Positions 1 through 9,278 of a DNA stretch of 64,000 nt are shown in pieces. The notes beneath the pieces were generated by a model. The model searched no databases. It saw only the letters and a list, made by a program, of their open reading frames with translations, and was not told where the DNA came from. Within the stretch, counting starts at the first letter, position 1. The number at the start of each line of letters is the position of its first letter. Both the position numbers and the translations under genes were made by a program. Source of the stretch: an uncultured Saprospiraceae bacterium (GTDB lineage: Bacteria > Bacteroidota > Bacteroidia > Chitinophagales > Saprospiraceae); the NCBI GenBank assembly GCA_937926205.1, contig CALEYL010000069.1:1-64000 (forward strand), in the 5' to 3' direction.

Positions 1-469
1 AGAAAGCATTGTCGAAACACATGGACGGGTTGGATTTGTAATCGATGAAATCTTCAGAGTAGGAAGGAAGAAGCCTGGGAAGTGCCTCTATGGGCTGTGC
101 CCGTAATCCAAAGAAAGATGTACAACTAAAGAATACTGTTATGTAATAAAACTTTTTCAAATCCAATAGAAAATGTAAGGTTCCCCCATAAATGGTTCGT
201 AAAAAATCAAGCCGCATGTTCCGACAACAAAACAAGCTCTAAGGTGTAAAAGGGTGATAAAATCCACTTATGCAGAGCGAAGGACAGCGAGACGGCCATT
301 CTCCGGCAATGAACCTTTTGCAGCCGATTGATGGATTTCCGAACAAGCTCTAAGGTAGGGTAAAATTTGATTTTTCATACACCTTTTTCGGCGTATGGTA
401 TCGAAGGGATTGGTGAAGCCTTCCATCGTAGGTAGTCGCTCCTGAAGAACTTCGATTTGCCCATTCCAT
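1..469. other. Gene-free left edge with repeat ends
   Basis: I see no convincing gene here. The motif CAAGCTCTAA occurs twice (about 234-243 and 344-353). The second copy, GGATTTCCGAACAAGCTCTAA-like at 333-353, resembles the right end of the MITE-like element at 9279-9443. Its orientation means any element ending at 353 would extend leftwards, away from the transposase remnant at 470-886, so the two may be unrelated insertions. The short frames in this stretch show no family resemblance. Confidence 0.4.
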
Positions 470-886
470 TTAGGAAGCTTGGGCCAAAATCGGAAGACTG
501 ACTTGTTTGTATGCTTTGACAATTTTGCATAAACTGTCCTCAAGCAGGCGGAAAACCGCCAAAAAAGGTAAAGAAAAAGCCTTTGCCAGCTTCTTTATGA
601 GCTTTTTGAAGTTCCACGCAGCGCAAGCCAGCAGGACATTCATCCCGTCCATTAAGGTTTCATCTCCATGATTATACAAATGTTTCAGCAATAACAACGA
701 CACCATTACCCGAACCGGCTTCGATGGTTTTCCTGTATTGGAATATAGAGGCTTAAATTCCTGTTCAAAATATTGCCAATTTATTTTCTGTGCCAATAGC
801 ACTAATTCATGAGCCGGATTTACGATTTGATATAAATTTGGTTGAAATAAATTCGACTGCTTTGGATTGGGTAATTCTCCTTTCAT
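470..886 (-). pseudogene. IS5-like transposase with internal in-frame deletion
   Basis: The 138-residue frame starts like an IS5-type transposase of Bacteroidota: NPKQSNLFQPNL near the start, then NTGKPSKPVRVMVSLLLLKH, the N-terminal region that precedes the catalytic domain. At GDETL it switches directly to MDGMNVLLACAAWNFKKL, which resembles the family's C-terminal helix. The whole central DDE domain (normally over 200 residues) is missing although the frame stays open, so this protein cannot transpose. ATG 886 is the preferred start because family members begin MKGxLP; an in-frame start at 937 would add an unconserved leader. No matching terminal inverted repeat pair was found around it. 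Confidence 0.7.
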
Positions 887-983
887 AATTTGCAAGCTTT
901 TCGCCTCTAAAATACACATTCCTGCAAATTCATACAAGGGGTTTTGTTGTTATTTTGCTGAATGTTAGTAGGTTGCGAGTATT

Positions 984-1460
984 TCAAGAGCGACTATTTA
1001 GCTGAATTTTTTCTATTGCTTTCATCGCCCGGGTCTTACCAAATGCCCCCAAAATGACCAACCCAATCAATAGACTGGCATAAAATGGAATTTTCACCCA
1101 TAAAGTCAGAACCTCTGCGGATTGTTCTACATTTATGAGATATAAACAAGACCCAAACACCAATAAATGCAATATAATAAACGCCATATGGTATTCTAAA
1201 CTCCATAAGGTCATTGTTACAAAAGCTATCCAACCGAGGAAAACCAACCCGCTGCGATAACGGAGGACCCAGTCAAAGCAATGATTCGCGTTCATATTCC
1301 ACGCCAAAAGACCTGTAAAAAAGACGAACCCTACGCCATAATACAGGTAAGCATAGGAATAACCCACGCCATAATCGCCGCTAGGCCTCGGTTTGGATAA
1401 AAGATTGGCGAGTAGTCCGTAGCATATAAGGGACAAAACCAATAGAATATTACCGAACAT
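984..1460 (-). CDS. Hypothetical four-helix membrane protein
   Basis: A 158-residue protein I do not recognise. It has about four hydrophobic segments: residues 1-20, 38-55, 70-105 (probably two passes) and 122-142. It ends in a short basic tail containing KTRAMKAIEK, so it should sit in the inner membrane with a cytosolic C-terminus. No catalytic motif is visible. It lies downstream of the adenylate cyclase gene in the same direction, but the 137-nt gap with two strong hairpins suggests separate transcription. Tyrosine/glycine-rich residues 28-43 are notable but not diagnostic. Confidence 0.6.
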   Translation of the reverse strand: MFGNILLVLSLICYGLLANLLSKPRPSGDYGVGYSYAYLYYGVGFVFFTGLLAWNMNANHCFDWVLRYRSGLVFLGWIAFVTMTLWSLEYHMAFIILHLLVFGSCLYLINVEQSAEVLTLWVKIPFYASLLIGLVILGAFGKTRAMKAIEKIQLNSRS

Positions 1461-1521
1461 TTATTGCTGGTTAAATGGTAAATAAGCCCTAAGATAAATT
1501 GACAATGCTTCTTTGTTACCT

Positions 1522-1590
1522 GCTGGTTCCGGCCTCCAGACCGGAACCAGCGTAGTCGCCAGCGTACTCCCTGTCGCCAATTGGTGGCGA
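1522..1590. repeat. Two adjacent palindromes
   Basis: GCTGGTTCCGG (1522-1532) pairs perfectly with CCGGAACCAGC (1541-1551). A second hairpin, TCGCCA / TGGCGA (1574-1579 and 1585-1590), follows directly. They lie just after the cyclase stop codon, reading the minus strand. They lack a T tract, so they may be repetitive palindromes rather than a classical terminator, though they could end or stabilise the cyclase transcript. Confidence 0.6.
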
Positions 1591-1597
1591 ACTATAT

Positions 1598-3694
1598 TTA
1601 TGATTCCGCCTCGCCAGGTGTTCCGACCACTTCTTCGCCAATCACATAATACATTCCCACTTCGCCTTTTCCTTTTGCACTGATCATGCCGCGAAACTGG
1701 CATTTGAATTGATCTTTCACCAGCAGATAAGTACTTTCGGAAATGTTGACCTTTCCTGCCTCGCTACTGCTTTCCAAGCGTTGGGTCGTGTTGACGGTAT
1801 CTCCCCAGATGTCGTAGGCGAACTTTTTAATACCTACGATACCTGCCACGACAGGGCCGGTATGTATGCCGATGCGGGCTTCAAAGAAAAACTGCCCGGC
1901 TGCTTCGCGTTGGCGCTGGCGTTTCTGTATGAAGGCCTGCATTTCCAGGGCAGCGTTCAGTACGTTGACCGCGTGCGTATTATTGGGTACGGGCAGTCCG
2001 CCCGCGGCGAGATAGGCATCGCCAACGGTTTTAATCTTTTCGACGCCGTTTTTTTGCATGATCAGGTCGAAGGCGGAAAAGCAATGGTTTATTTCAGCCA
2101 CCAGTTCTTTCGGAGTTAAATTTTCCGACAATTGGGTAAAATCCTTGAAATCGGAAAGAAGCACGGTCACTTCGTCAATCAATTTGGCATCTGCCGAGCC
2201 TTTGGTCTTCAATTCTTCAGCCACTTCGGCGGGCAGGATATTGAGCAGCAGTTCATCGCTGCGCTGCTTGCCTTTTTTGATGGTATTGCGTTGATGAAAA
2301 AATACGCCTGCAAACAGCACCACAACCGAAAATCCAACCATAAACCCGTTGCGCATTAATTTTTGCTGCTCCAGCTCCTGCATGACTTCGGCATCCTTTT
2401 TTTCCTGTTCCGCTTTTGCAGCGGCCTCCTTTTTATCAAACTCATATTGCATACGGGTCTGCACCATTTTTTTAGTGTTTTCCTCATTGTATAAACTATC
2501 CCTCGAAAGTATAAATAGTTTGTAATGTTCAAAAGCATCTTTCCAATGGCCACTGGCGCTATCATATTTGACGATGTTTTCGTAATAATTACTCTTTTCA
2601 CGAATGCTTTCCAGTGATTTATTCAATGCATTTGCTTCTTCAAAAAATTGCTTTGCCTGGCTCAGGTTTCCTAACCTGACATAACAATCCGCGATTTTGA
2701 TGTAGAGACGAACCAATTCAGGCTTATTTGCTGCCTCTTTATATAATTCGGCCGCAGGTAGCAATTTTTTCAGCGCCTCCCCGAATTTATCCTGCGCAAT
2801 ATAGACATCCCCCATGCCGGAATACGCAGCTGCCATTCTGGAAGATTTATGAATCTTTTTGCCTGTTTCGAATGCCCGTTGGTGATATATCAGTGCCTTG
2901 GTGTATTCTCCCATCCTCGTGTAACAACGACCGATGTTACTGTAGTAGACCGCCTCATTGTAGAAATCACTGAATTCGTTCATCAGTTTTGCGGACTTTT
3001 CATAAGTATTAATCGCTTCCTGGTAATCACCTTGCCCCTCCAGGGTTTCGGCAATACTTGCGCTTTCTATGGCATACCCGTGTTTGTCCCCGATCTCCTC
3101 GAATATTTTTAAGGAGGCATAGTCATGTTTTAAGCTTTCGGGGTACAAACCCAAATTTCCGTAAACCCATGCGGAAATTGCGTGTACCATACTCTGATTT
3201 CTTTTGTCACCGATTTTTTTAAAGCCTTCCATTGCAACGGACAGGTATTTCAGCGCCTCAAAATAATTGCCGTCATCTCCATAGTCCTGTGCAATGTACA
3301 AATTGAGGGTTGCTATTTTTTTTCTGTTGCCCAGTTTTTGCCAAATGCTCAACGCCTCAAAATGATGTTTCAGTGCTTCCGCGAACTTGCCCTGACGCCA
3401 CTCATTTCGCCCGGTCACTTCAGTTGCATACGCTGTTCCTTTTTCCCAGTTCAGTTTTCGGGCAAGCGCCATTGCCTGGTCGGTGTACTTTATGCCCTCC
3501 TTCAAATTAATAGGGCCGGTCTCATCTCCCAGTTTACCGAGTAACATAACCCTGGAGGTATCCTCGGCGGATTTGTCCAATTCCGTTTTCAGGGAATCGA
3601 TGAGTGCCAAACCTCTCTTTTGAGCCGATAAAACAGCAGCGTTGAACAGTAGCATTGCAATGATCAGACAGGTGCTTACATGTACATTATTCAT
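1598..3694 (-). CDS. TPR-containing class III adenylate cyclase
   Basis: A 698-residue sensor-cyclase expected to make cAMP from ATP. Order: signal peptide (1-24, ending VLSAQ); seven or so tetratricopeptide repeats to about residue 380; a charged helix; one membrane helix near 450-468 (NGFMVGFSVVVLFAGVFF); and a class III cyclase domain from about 480. Visible catalytic residues are the metal Asp in LLSDFKDFT, the second metal Asp in KTVGDAYLAAGG, the adenine-selecting pair Lys (EKIKTVGD) and Asp (DIWGDTVN), and the transition-state Asn/Arg in VNTTQRLES. The Lys/Asp pair argues for adenylate rather than guanylate cyclase. The TPR part should face the periplasm. The sulfatase gene lies 25 nt upstream by nearest ends and may be cotranscribed. 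Confidence 0.92.
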   Translation of the reverse strand: MNNVHVSTCLIIAMLLFNAAVLSAQKRGLALIDSLKTELDKSAEDTSRVMLLGKLGDETGPINLKEGIKYTDQAMALARKLNWEKGTAYATEVTGRNEWRQGKFAEALKHHFEALSIWQKLGNRKKIATLNLYIAQDYGDDGNYFEALKYLSVAMEGFKKIGDKRNQSMVHAISAWVYGNLGLYPESLKHDYASLKIFEEIGDKHGYAIESASIAETLEGQGDYQEAINTYEKSAKLMNEFSDFYNEAVYYSNIGRCYTRMGEYTKALIYHQRAFETGKKIHKSSRMAAAYSGMGDVYIAQDKFGEALKKLLPAAELYKEAANKPELVRLYIKIADCYVRLGNLSQAKQFFEEANALNKSLESIREKSNYYENIVKYDSASGHWKDAFEHYKLFILSRDSLYNEENTKKMVQTRMQYEFDKKEAAAKAEQEKKDAEVMQELEQQKLMRNGFMVGFSVVVLFAGVFFHQRNTIKKGKQRSDELLLNILPAEVAEELKTKGSADAKLIDEVTVLLSDFKDFTQLSENLTPKELVAEINHCFSAFDLIMQKNGVEKIKTVGDAYLAAGGLPVPNNTHAVNVLNAALEMQAFIQKRQRQREAAGQFFFEARIGIHTGPVVAGIVGIKKFAYDIWGDTVNTTQRLESSSEAGKVNISESTYLLVKDQFKCQFRGMISAKGKGEVGMYYVIGEEVVGTPGEAES

Positions 3695-3719
3695 AAATCA
3701 TCATTTTCTTGCTCCTTTG

Positions 3720-5324
3720 TCAATCCTTCGTAATGATGTTAAGGTCCTTCTTTACCTTTTCAAGATTCTCCTTGAGCCGGTCATATTCATTTTTTTGATT
3801 CTCGGTTAGTCTATCGACTTCATACGCCAGGTTAATCGCCTCGCTGGGATCATTTAGCAGGTCATACATCTCAAATTGGGAATCAGCTCTTCTGTCAAGG
3901 ATTTTTCCCGGAGTACCGGCGTCGTAGTATTCCGCAAACTTGTACTGCTTCTCACGGATGCTTACAATATAGTTTGGCGGCCCCGGATAGGGTCCTGTGC
4001 TTTGGCCCGATTGAAAATCGTCGTAGGTAAATACAATATAATCCTGTACCGGATCTTCTGATTCGCCTTTTATCAACTTAGCGTAATTGATTCCCTGCCA
4101 GTTCGTGTTGAGCAATGCCGATTCTGCAGGCAAAAAAAGATTCGCCAGCGTAGGCAGGAAGTCAACATGAGATACAAGCGCATCCGATGTTTTAGGCTCT
4201 TTAAAAAGTTTGGGATTGGAGAAAACCAGGGGCACCCGAATCGACTCTTCATAAAAATTAAAGTTCTTTTGCCGCAGTCCACCGTGGGCAAGGCCCATCT
4301 CACCGTGATCGGTGGTGCGAATAATAAGGGTCTCTTTAAGAAGTTCCTCGCCGAGGCTATCCAGAACTTCAACGAGATACCGATCCGATGCCTTGATCAG
4401 GTTGCCGTAGAAATTGATGTAGTTCCGTTTTTTTAAATCCGGATTCTTTTGTCCTGCGGTTGGTTCAAGATTTCCCAACCCCGCATTTAACAATTTCAGC
4501 AATTTTTCCTGCACATCAGGCTTAGTACCCAGGTCTTCGTTCATTGTGAAAGGAGTCTCAATATCTCCCAGCAACCATTCATCGTTATACCCTGCATCTT
4601 CAAAAGTATCATTCATATAGAAAAGGACATCATGCGGGTTGACCAGTGAGATGATCAGGCAAAATGGCCGGTCATCTTGTTTTGCTGCTTCTGATTTCAG
4701 GTATTTCAGGTAGGCCAGCACACCTTCCTTTCCTTGCTCCATATCACCCTCATCGTCCATAAACCGTGCATCATTTTCCCATGCTGCAAAATATGTAGCA
4801 TCATTTCCCGGACCTCCGGCTTCATCCAGGGATTGATCTGCGCCAGCGTCCTTTGGATTCCAACGGGAAAAGCCGTAATCACTTAAATCCTGGGGAGTCC
4901 AGTTGCCATTGCTGTCATTATGTGGCTTGCTGCAATGCCACTTTCCTTTGTAAACCAAGTTATAACCCGCGGCGGACATCACCGTTGCGATGTTAACCAG
5001 TTTGATCCCATCTGTATCCCTTGGCGAATCCGGAGGAAGCGGAAGTTCTACCTGGGGATTTTTGTCAGGATCAGTCATTGACTCTTCAAGCGTATATTTT
5101 ACCCCATGCTGAGCCGGCAAATAACCGGTCATAAAAGTAGATCGGGCCGGGGAACACATGCAGGAGTTCGTGAAGGCATTGTTGAATGTCAGACCGTTTT
5201 TTTTCAAACGCGTCAAGCCGGGAAGGTTATCCGCCTCCCAATTTTCCGGGAAGTGTTGGGTGGCCCTTTCCTGGTCTGTGAGGAAGATAATGACGTTCAT
5301 CTTTTTTTCTTGTTTAAATGCCAT
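3720..5324 (-). CDS. Sulfatase, type I (formylglycine-dependent)
   Basis: A 534-residue arylsulfatase-superfamily enzyme that hydrolyses sulfate esters; the substrate cannot be read from sequence. It starts with the metal-binding strand NVIIFLTDQE. The modification motif C-S-P-A-R (Cys about 57) matches the CxPxR consensus, with the usual S-T-F-M-T-G following. Later metal-site residues are seen in RTTDHGEMGLAHGG. There is no signal peptide, so the enzyme looks cytosolic, unlike most Bacteroidota polysaccharide sulfatases. ATG 5324 is preferred because homologues carry a few residues before NVIIF; ATG 5300 is also possible and an upstream extension to 5360 is not supported. No formylglycine-generating enzyme gene is in the window. 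It may be cotranscribed with the cyclase. Confidence 0.88.
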   Translation of the reverse strand: MAFKQEKKMNVIIFLTDQERATQHFPENWEADNLPGLTRLKKNGLTFNNAFTNSCMCSPARSTFMTGYLPAQHGVKYTLEESMTDPDKNPQVELPLPPDSPRDTDGIKLVNIATVMSAAGYNLVYKGKWHCSKPHNDSNGNWTPQDLSDYGFSRWNPKDAGADQSLDEAGGPGNDATYFAAWENDARFMDDEGDMEQGKEGVLAYLKYLKSEAAKQDDRPFCLIISLVNPHDVLFYMNDTFEDAGYNDEWLLGDIETPFTMNEDLGTKPDVQEKLLKLLNAGLGNLEPTAGQKNPDLKKRNYINFYGNLIKASDRYLVEVLDSLGEELLKETLIIRTTDHGEMGLAHGGLRQKNFNFYEESIRVPLVFSNPKLFKEPKTSDALVSHVDFLPTLANLFLPAESALLNTNWQGINYAKLIKGESEDPVQDYIVFTYDDFQSGQSTGPYPGPPNYIVSIREKQYKFAEYYDAGTPGKILDRRADSQFEMYDLLNDPSEAINLAYEVDRLTENQKNEYDRLKENLEKVKKDLNIITKD

Positions 5325-5647
5325 AAAGCGTGTTTTTATAGAGGTGCTGATGCTTCTCAAAGGTTGTAATGGTATATTACTGCCAAAAGTGACATCATGC
5401 CAAAAGTACAGCTTTTAATTCGGGAATATTTTATGGATAATCTATTCTTCGCGACAGTTCAGCTTAGAAACCGTTTACTGCGCTTTCTCTGTAGGCGTGA
5501 AATTGGGGCGTTATGGGAACTTATGCATTCGCATATTTTTGCTTGGTTTTCCGTGGAGAGAACGTTCCGCATACCAGACGTAGCCAGTTTTTTACTGGAT
5601 ATGGGCAGGTGTGTATTGTTTTGTGTTCGTGTTTCTTTTTTTACTAA

Positions 5648-6211
5648 TTATTCCCTTGTCAACGGCTTACCGACGATTTTCATGCCATGGCTTTCAAATA
5701 CTTTTTTAATTTCTTCTTGTGATGGTGGTAATTTCCATTCATTTGTTACCTTGAAAAAGGCTTCCATTTTTCCTGAAGGGAGATAAGAAACGATCATTTT
5801 CCCTTTCTCTGAAAGCTGAATAAATGCGTGTTGGATTTTTCTCGGAAGAAATATCGTATCACCTGCCTTCATCTCGTATTTATCATCCCCAACTTGAAAT
5901 AAATATTCCCCTTCAATTACATAAAACCACTCGTCTTGAAAAGGATGAATATGTAAAGGGGGGCCTCCATTTGGGGTCAACCCTGTTTGTTCAAAAACTG
6001 CTAAATTATTATTGGTATCCTTTCCAGATATTTTAATGTCCAGATTATTTAATGTAACTCCTTTCATTTTATAATGCTCGCCAAACCTTGCTTCACCCTC
6101 ATTTACTTTAAAGCCTTTTTCCAAGCTTGTCATTTCTTCTTCATTTGTTTTTGAACATCCAACTATTGGAAGAGCAGTTATAGTCGTTAGTATAAAATTT
6201 CGTCGTTTCAT
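5648..6211 (-). CDS. Cupin-domain lipoprotein
   Basis: A 187-residue protein with a KRRNFIL N-terminus and lipobox ALPIVGC (Cys about 19), consistent with a lipoprotein, perhaps exported through Tat because of the twin arginine. A single cupin_2 barrel follows. Motif 1 reads HIHPFQDEWFYVIEG with both histidines, the glutamate and the glycine; motif 2 reads GDTIFLPRKIQHAF with the third histidine, so a metal site is intact. Small-molecule binding or dioxygenase-type chemistry is possible but unassigned. Base composition is clearly richer in A/T than the flanking sulfatase and hemE, which suggests recent acquisition together with the next gene. Confidence 0.82.
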   Translation of the reverse strand: MKRRNFILTTITALPIVGCSKTNEEEMTSLEKGFKVNEGEARFGEHYKMKGVTLNNLDIKISGKDTNNNLAVFEQTGLTPNGGPPLHIHPFQDEWFYVIEGEYLFQVGDDKYEMKAGDTIFLPRKIQHAFIQLSEKGKMIVSYLPSGKMEAFFKVTNEWKLPPSQEEIKKVFESHGMKIVGKPLTRE

Positions 6212-6326
6212 AATTTTAGATTTTATTTGGTTTTATTTAATGTCACAAACGTTTAGTGTATGCGTGGTGCGACCGTTTAGGGAGCATTATCGCATGCAAA
6301 ATGTTAGCAGCAGGCATTTATATCCT

Positions 6327-6881
6327 TTATTGTTGTGTGTCAAGAACTCCCAACCCATCTAAATATCCCATAACGCTCATGAAAATAATCAACACAAAAA
6401 AAACAATGGCTATAACGTTGATTGCTCTTTTTTCAAATTTATAAAACGATTTCAAAATTCCAACAAAAAGCGTGGACCATAATAATGCTTCAGGATAACC
6501 CATTATTTGTTCAATGATTGGAACATTTGTATAGATAAATCCGTCGAGTGAACCCATAGCGGCTGCAAAAGTAGAAAATACCGAAAGCCCTAAAACTAAA
6601 AGCCATAACTTAAAAAAACCGTAATTCCCGTCTATAAACACCTTCCTCAAAGGCAATAACACAAGTGCCATAATAAGTCCTCGAATAATTTGTAATGCAG
6701 GCCCGAGCGCAACAATTGGCGTATCTGTCGGTAACATAAACGATGAAATTGCACCTTCTGAAAACCACTCTTTATAATCAATAACAAGTAGTGCAAAAAT
6801 TCCAGCACAGAAATATGCAATTGTGTGTGCCGCAGTAATTCGCCATATAAATTTGAAATATTCCTTGTTTTTGTTTGTCAT
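6327..6881 (-). CDS. Hypothetical five-helix membrane protein
   Basis: A 184-residue inner-membrane protein with about five hydrophobic segments: 14-36, 58-78, 88-110, 122-145 and 152-172. I do not recognise the family. Polar loops contain DYKEWFSEGAI and PTDTPIVALGP. It is A/T-rich like the cupin gene downstream and is separated from it by 115 nt, so the two may have arrived together. No signal peptide beyond the first helix and no catalytic motif are visible. Confidence 0.6.
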   Translation of the reverse strand: MTNKNKEYFKFIWRITAAHTIAYFCAGIFALLVIDYKEWFSEGAISSFMLPTDTPIVALGPALQIIRGLIMALVLLPLRKVFIDGNYGFFKLWLLVLGLSVFSTFAAAMGSLDGFIYTNVPIIEQIMGYPEALLWSTLFVGILKSFYKFEKRAINVIAIVFFVLIIFMSVMGYLDGLGVLDTQQ

Positions 6882-7338
6882 ACTTTCATTTTATTTCCTT
6901 GCGGACAGTTTTTGTTTTTTAGATTCTTTTTATCACTTCGTCGTCGCTATCGAACTGTCCCGATTGTTGCTAACTTGAGCACTACCGCACCACCGACCAT
7001 ACCAATCGGAACTTCGCATCACTGTAAGTCGCTGGTACCGGTACGACGGCTATGGATGACATACAACAACGCCCTTACTCTCGACACATAGTCTAAAAGC
7101 AAGGGCGTTATATAGTTGTTCTTTATAGCGGCCATAACAGAATTATATTTCGCGAACAACAAGATAGGGCTTATTTTTTATCCTGCAAAATATGGATGTA
7201 TAAAAATTTACATACACTCAGGTTTTCAAATCTCCAAATCTTCTATCGGACTTTTGACTTTTGCCCCCCTTCGTCAAAAAACCGTCAAAGAATTCCCCCC
7301 TTACCCCACATGCGACAAAAAAAGTTGAAATTTGCCGC
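6882..7338. other. Intergenic region with palindromes, no gene
   Basis: There is no supported gene in these 457 nt. A hairpin pairs AACGCCCTT (7068-7076) with AAGGGCGTT (7101-7109), and a small palindrome GTACCGGTAC lies at 7035-7044. The hairpin resembles the outer arms of integron attC sites, but the core is not canonical and no integrase is in view. The region marks the right edge of the A/T-rich island. Confidence 0.45.
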
Positions 7339-8376
7339 ATGAACTTGCAAAACGACTTATTGCTCCGCGCCGCCAAAGGCGAAACAACCGAACGTCCGCC
7401 GGTATGGCTCATGCGTCAGGCAGGCAGAATCCTGCCGCAGTACCGCGCCATCCGGGAACGGCTTGCTGATTTTAAAGAGCTGGTGAAAACACCGGAACTG
7501 GCCGCCGAAGTAACCATCCAGCCCGTTGACGAACTGGGCGTGGATGCCGCCATCATTTTTTCAGACATCCTGGTCATCCCGGAAGCGATGGGTTTGGACT
7601 ACCTGATGGAGGAAAAGCGCGGACCCATGTTTCCGAAAACCATCCACTCCGGGGCAGATGTTGACGCACTGCGCAGCGGCGCAGACGCAGCAGCAGATTT
7701 ACAGTACGTTTACGACGCCCTCTCGGTCACGAAGCGGGCATTGAATGGCCGCGTGCCCCTGATTGGCTTTTGCGGCGCGCCCTGGACCATCCTCTCTTAC
7801 ATGGTGGAAGGCAGCGGCAGCAAAACGTTTTCAAAAGCCAAAAACCTGCTCTATACCCGTCCGGAACTGGCGCACCAATTGTTGGGGAAAATTACAGATA
7901 CGTCCATTGCCTATTTGCAGCAGCAAGTCGCCCATGGCGCCGATCTGGTGCAATTGTTTGATTCCTGGGCGGGCATTCTTAGTCCTGAGCAATACCGCAC
8001 CTTTGCGTTGCCCTATATCGCCAGAATCTGCACGGCCCTCGCGCCGCTCGTCCCGGTTACGGTATTTGCAAAAGGCGCCTGGTTTGCCTTGTCTGACATG
8101 CGCGACCTGGATTGCAGCGTCCTTGGGATCGACTGGAATACGGAGCCCCAACAGGCAAGAGCGTGGGCCGGACCGCACAAAACCTTGCAGGGCAATTTAG
8201 ACCCCTGCGCCCTGTATGCGCCTGCCGCTGCGGTTGAAAAGCAAACCCTCGACATGCTGGATGCCTTTGGGCCGCGCCACATCGCCAACCTCGGTCACGG
8301 CCTCTACCCGGATACGCCACTGGACAACGTGAAGTGTTTTGTCGAAACCGTGAAGGGATACCGCTATGCTTCGTAA
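7339..8376 (+). CDS. hemE: Uroporphyrinogen decarboxylase
   Basis: Cytosolic haem-pathway enzyme that decarboxylates the four acetate chains of uroporphyrinogen III to give coproporphyrinogen III. The 345-residue length is normal for the family. The first signature [15 protein letters not shown] lies at about residues 20-35. The substrate-contacting Asp is in [14 protein letters not shown], and the second signature GFCGAPWT is near 145. The start at ATG 7339 places the signature at its usual distance; an in-frame extension to 7261 would add an unconserved leader. It is the only haem gene in view and appears to be transcribed alone. Confidence 0.97.
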   Translation: MNLQNDLLLRAAKGETTERPPVWLMRQAGRILPQYRAIRERLADFKELVKTPELAAEVTIQPVDELGVDAAIIFSDILVIPEAMGLDYLMEEKRGPMFPKTIHSGADVDALRSGADAAADLQYVYDALSVTKRALNGRVPLIGFCGAPWTILSYMVEGSGSKTFSKAKNLLYTRPELAHQLLGKITDTSIAYLQQQVAHGADLVQLFDSWAGILSPEQYRTFALPYIARICTALAPLVPVTVFAKGAWFALSDMRDLDCSVLGIDWNTEPQQARAWAGPHKTLQGNLDPCALYAPAAAVEKQTLDMLDAFGPRHIANLGHGLYPDTPLDNVKCFVETVKGYRYAS

Positions 8377-8520
8377 AGGACTGTTTTTCGAGTCGGGCAC
8401 AGGGTGGCTTTTGATCAATAACAGCCGATCCTGTTTAATTCCCTGAAAATCATTTCAACGTTGGCTGGAAAAGTCTTTTCTTTGCGGGAATTTTCAAATC
8501 GCAAAAACAAAGAGTACGAT

Positions 8521-9093
8521 ATGAAACGCATTATTTTCCCATTGATCATGACAAGTTTTCTCGGCCTGATGGCCGTTTCCTGCAACCAGAATGCTCAAAG
8601 CGAGCAGGAATCGCAAAGTACCGAATCTTCTCTGGCAGGAAAAGACAGTTCGATTCTCTCAGGATTCGAGGCCAATACCAAATCAGAAGAAGGTAAAGAG
8701 CCGCCGGTTAAGGTCATGACTGCCGACAACATGAAGAACATCGCCATGGACGGCAAAGACCTTGAAGTCACCGTGATGTATGCCGGAAGCACCGTTAAGC
8801 AACTGTACTGCAAAACCATGGGCCGTGAAGAAGAGTCACGCTACTACTTCAATTCCAACGGCAACGTAAGTATGCTGGATGAAACGAAAAAGGACATGGC
8901 CGGCGAGTACGTACAGCAAGTGTTTATCTATGTCGCTGATTCTTTGCAGGTAGCTGTTCAGCGGAAAGCGCCAACCAGAGCGGGTCTTGAAAAAGTAAAC
9001 CCTGTAAATTTTGTTCCGGAACCGGGCGATCCCCGTGCAGATGCCGTTAAAACTTCCAAAAAAGGACAGGCACTTTTGGCGGCTAAAGAATAA
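8521..9093 (+). CDS. Hypothetical lipoprotein
   Basis: A 190-residue protein with a lipoprotein signal (hydrophobic residues 5-19, lipobox LMAVSC) followed by a low-complexity Ser/Gln/Glu linker. The globular part has two Cys-free beta-rich segments (DLEVTVMYAGSTVKQLY and YYFNSNGNVSML) and no recognised motif. It should be anchored to the inner or outer membrane facing the periplasm. ATG 8521 is chosen because it begins the signal peptide; the open frame back to 8461 has no signal. A strong terminator follows at 9097, so it looks monocistronic. Confidence 0.65.
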   Translation: MKRIIFPLIMTSFLGLMAVSCNQNAQSEQESQSTESSLAGKDSSILSGFEANTKSEEGKEPPVKVMTADNMKNIAMDGKDLEVTVMYAGSTVKQLYCKTMGREEESRYYFNSNGNVSMLDETKKDMAGEYVQQVFIYVADSLQVAVQRKAPTRAGLEKVNPVNFVPEPGDPRADAVKTSKKGQALLAAKE

Positions 9094-9096
9094 ATT

Positions 9097-9138
9097 GGCA
9101 AAACTTGTCCCGTTAAGTGGGAAAAGTTTTGCCCCTTT
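9097..9138 (+). terminator. Rho-independent terminator
   Basis: GGCAAAACTT (9097-9106) pairs perfectly with AAGTTTTGCC (9124-9133), followed by CCTTTT. It lies 4 nt after the lipoprotein stop codon. The loop contains TGTCCCGTTAAGTGGGA, a variant of the CCTGTCCCGC..GCGGG mini-palindrome also seen near 34815 and 47010. Confidence 0.75.
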
Positions 9139-9278
9139 TGAGAAACCCTACTGTTATTCCAGTCACATTCGGTAAGATTTCAGCAACAGGCGTCAGTATA
9201 AACATTACTGCGTCATGAAGTCGTAAATATTCGCACCCGGATGCCCTCCATCGGGGATAAATCCTTATTTTTGAGGGT

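Noticed and set aside
5397..5786. 129-residue plus-strand frame overlapping the cupin gene
   Set aside because: It overlaps the well-supported cupin gene on the other strand and shows no domain, signal or coding bias.
6882..7130. Definite integron attC site
   Set aside because: Only the outer hairpin arms are suggestive; core sequences do not fit the consensus and there is no integrase, so it is reported only as a hypothesis.
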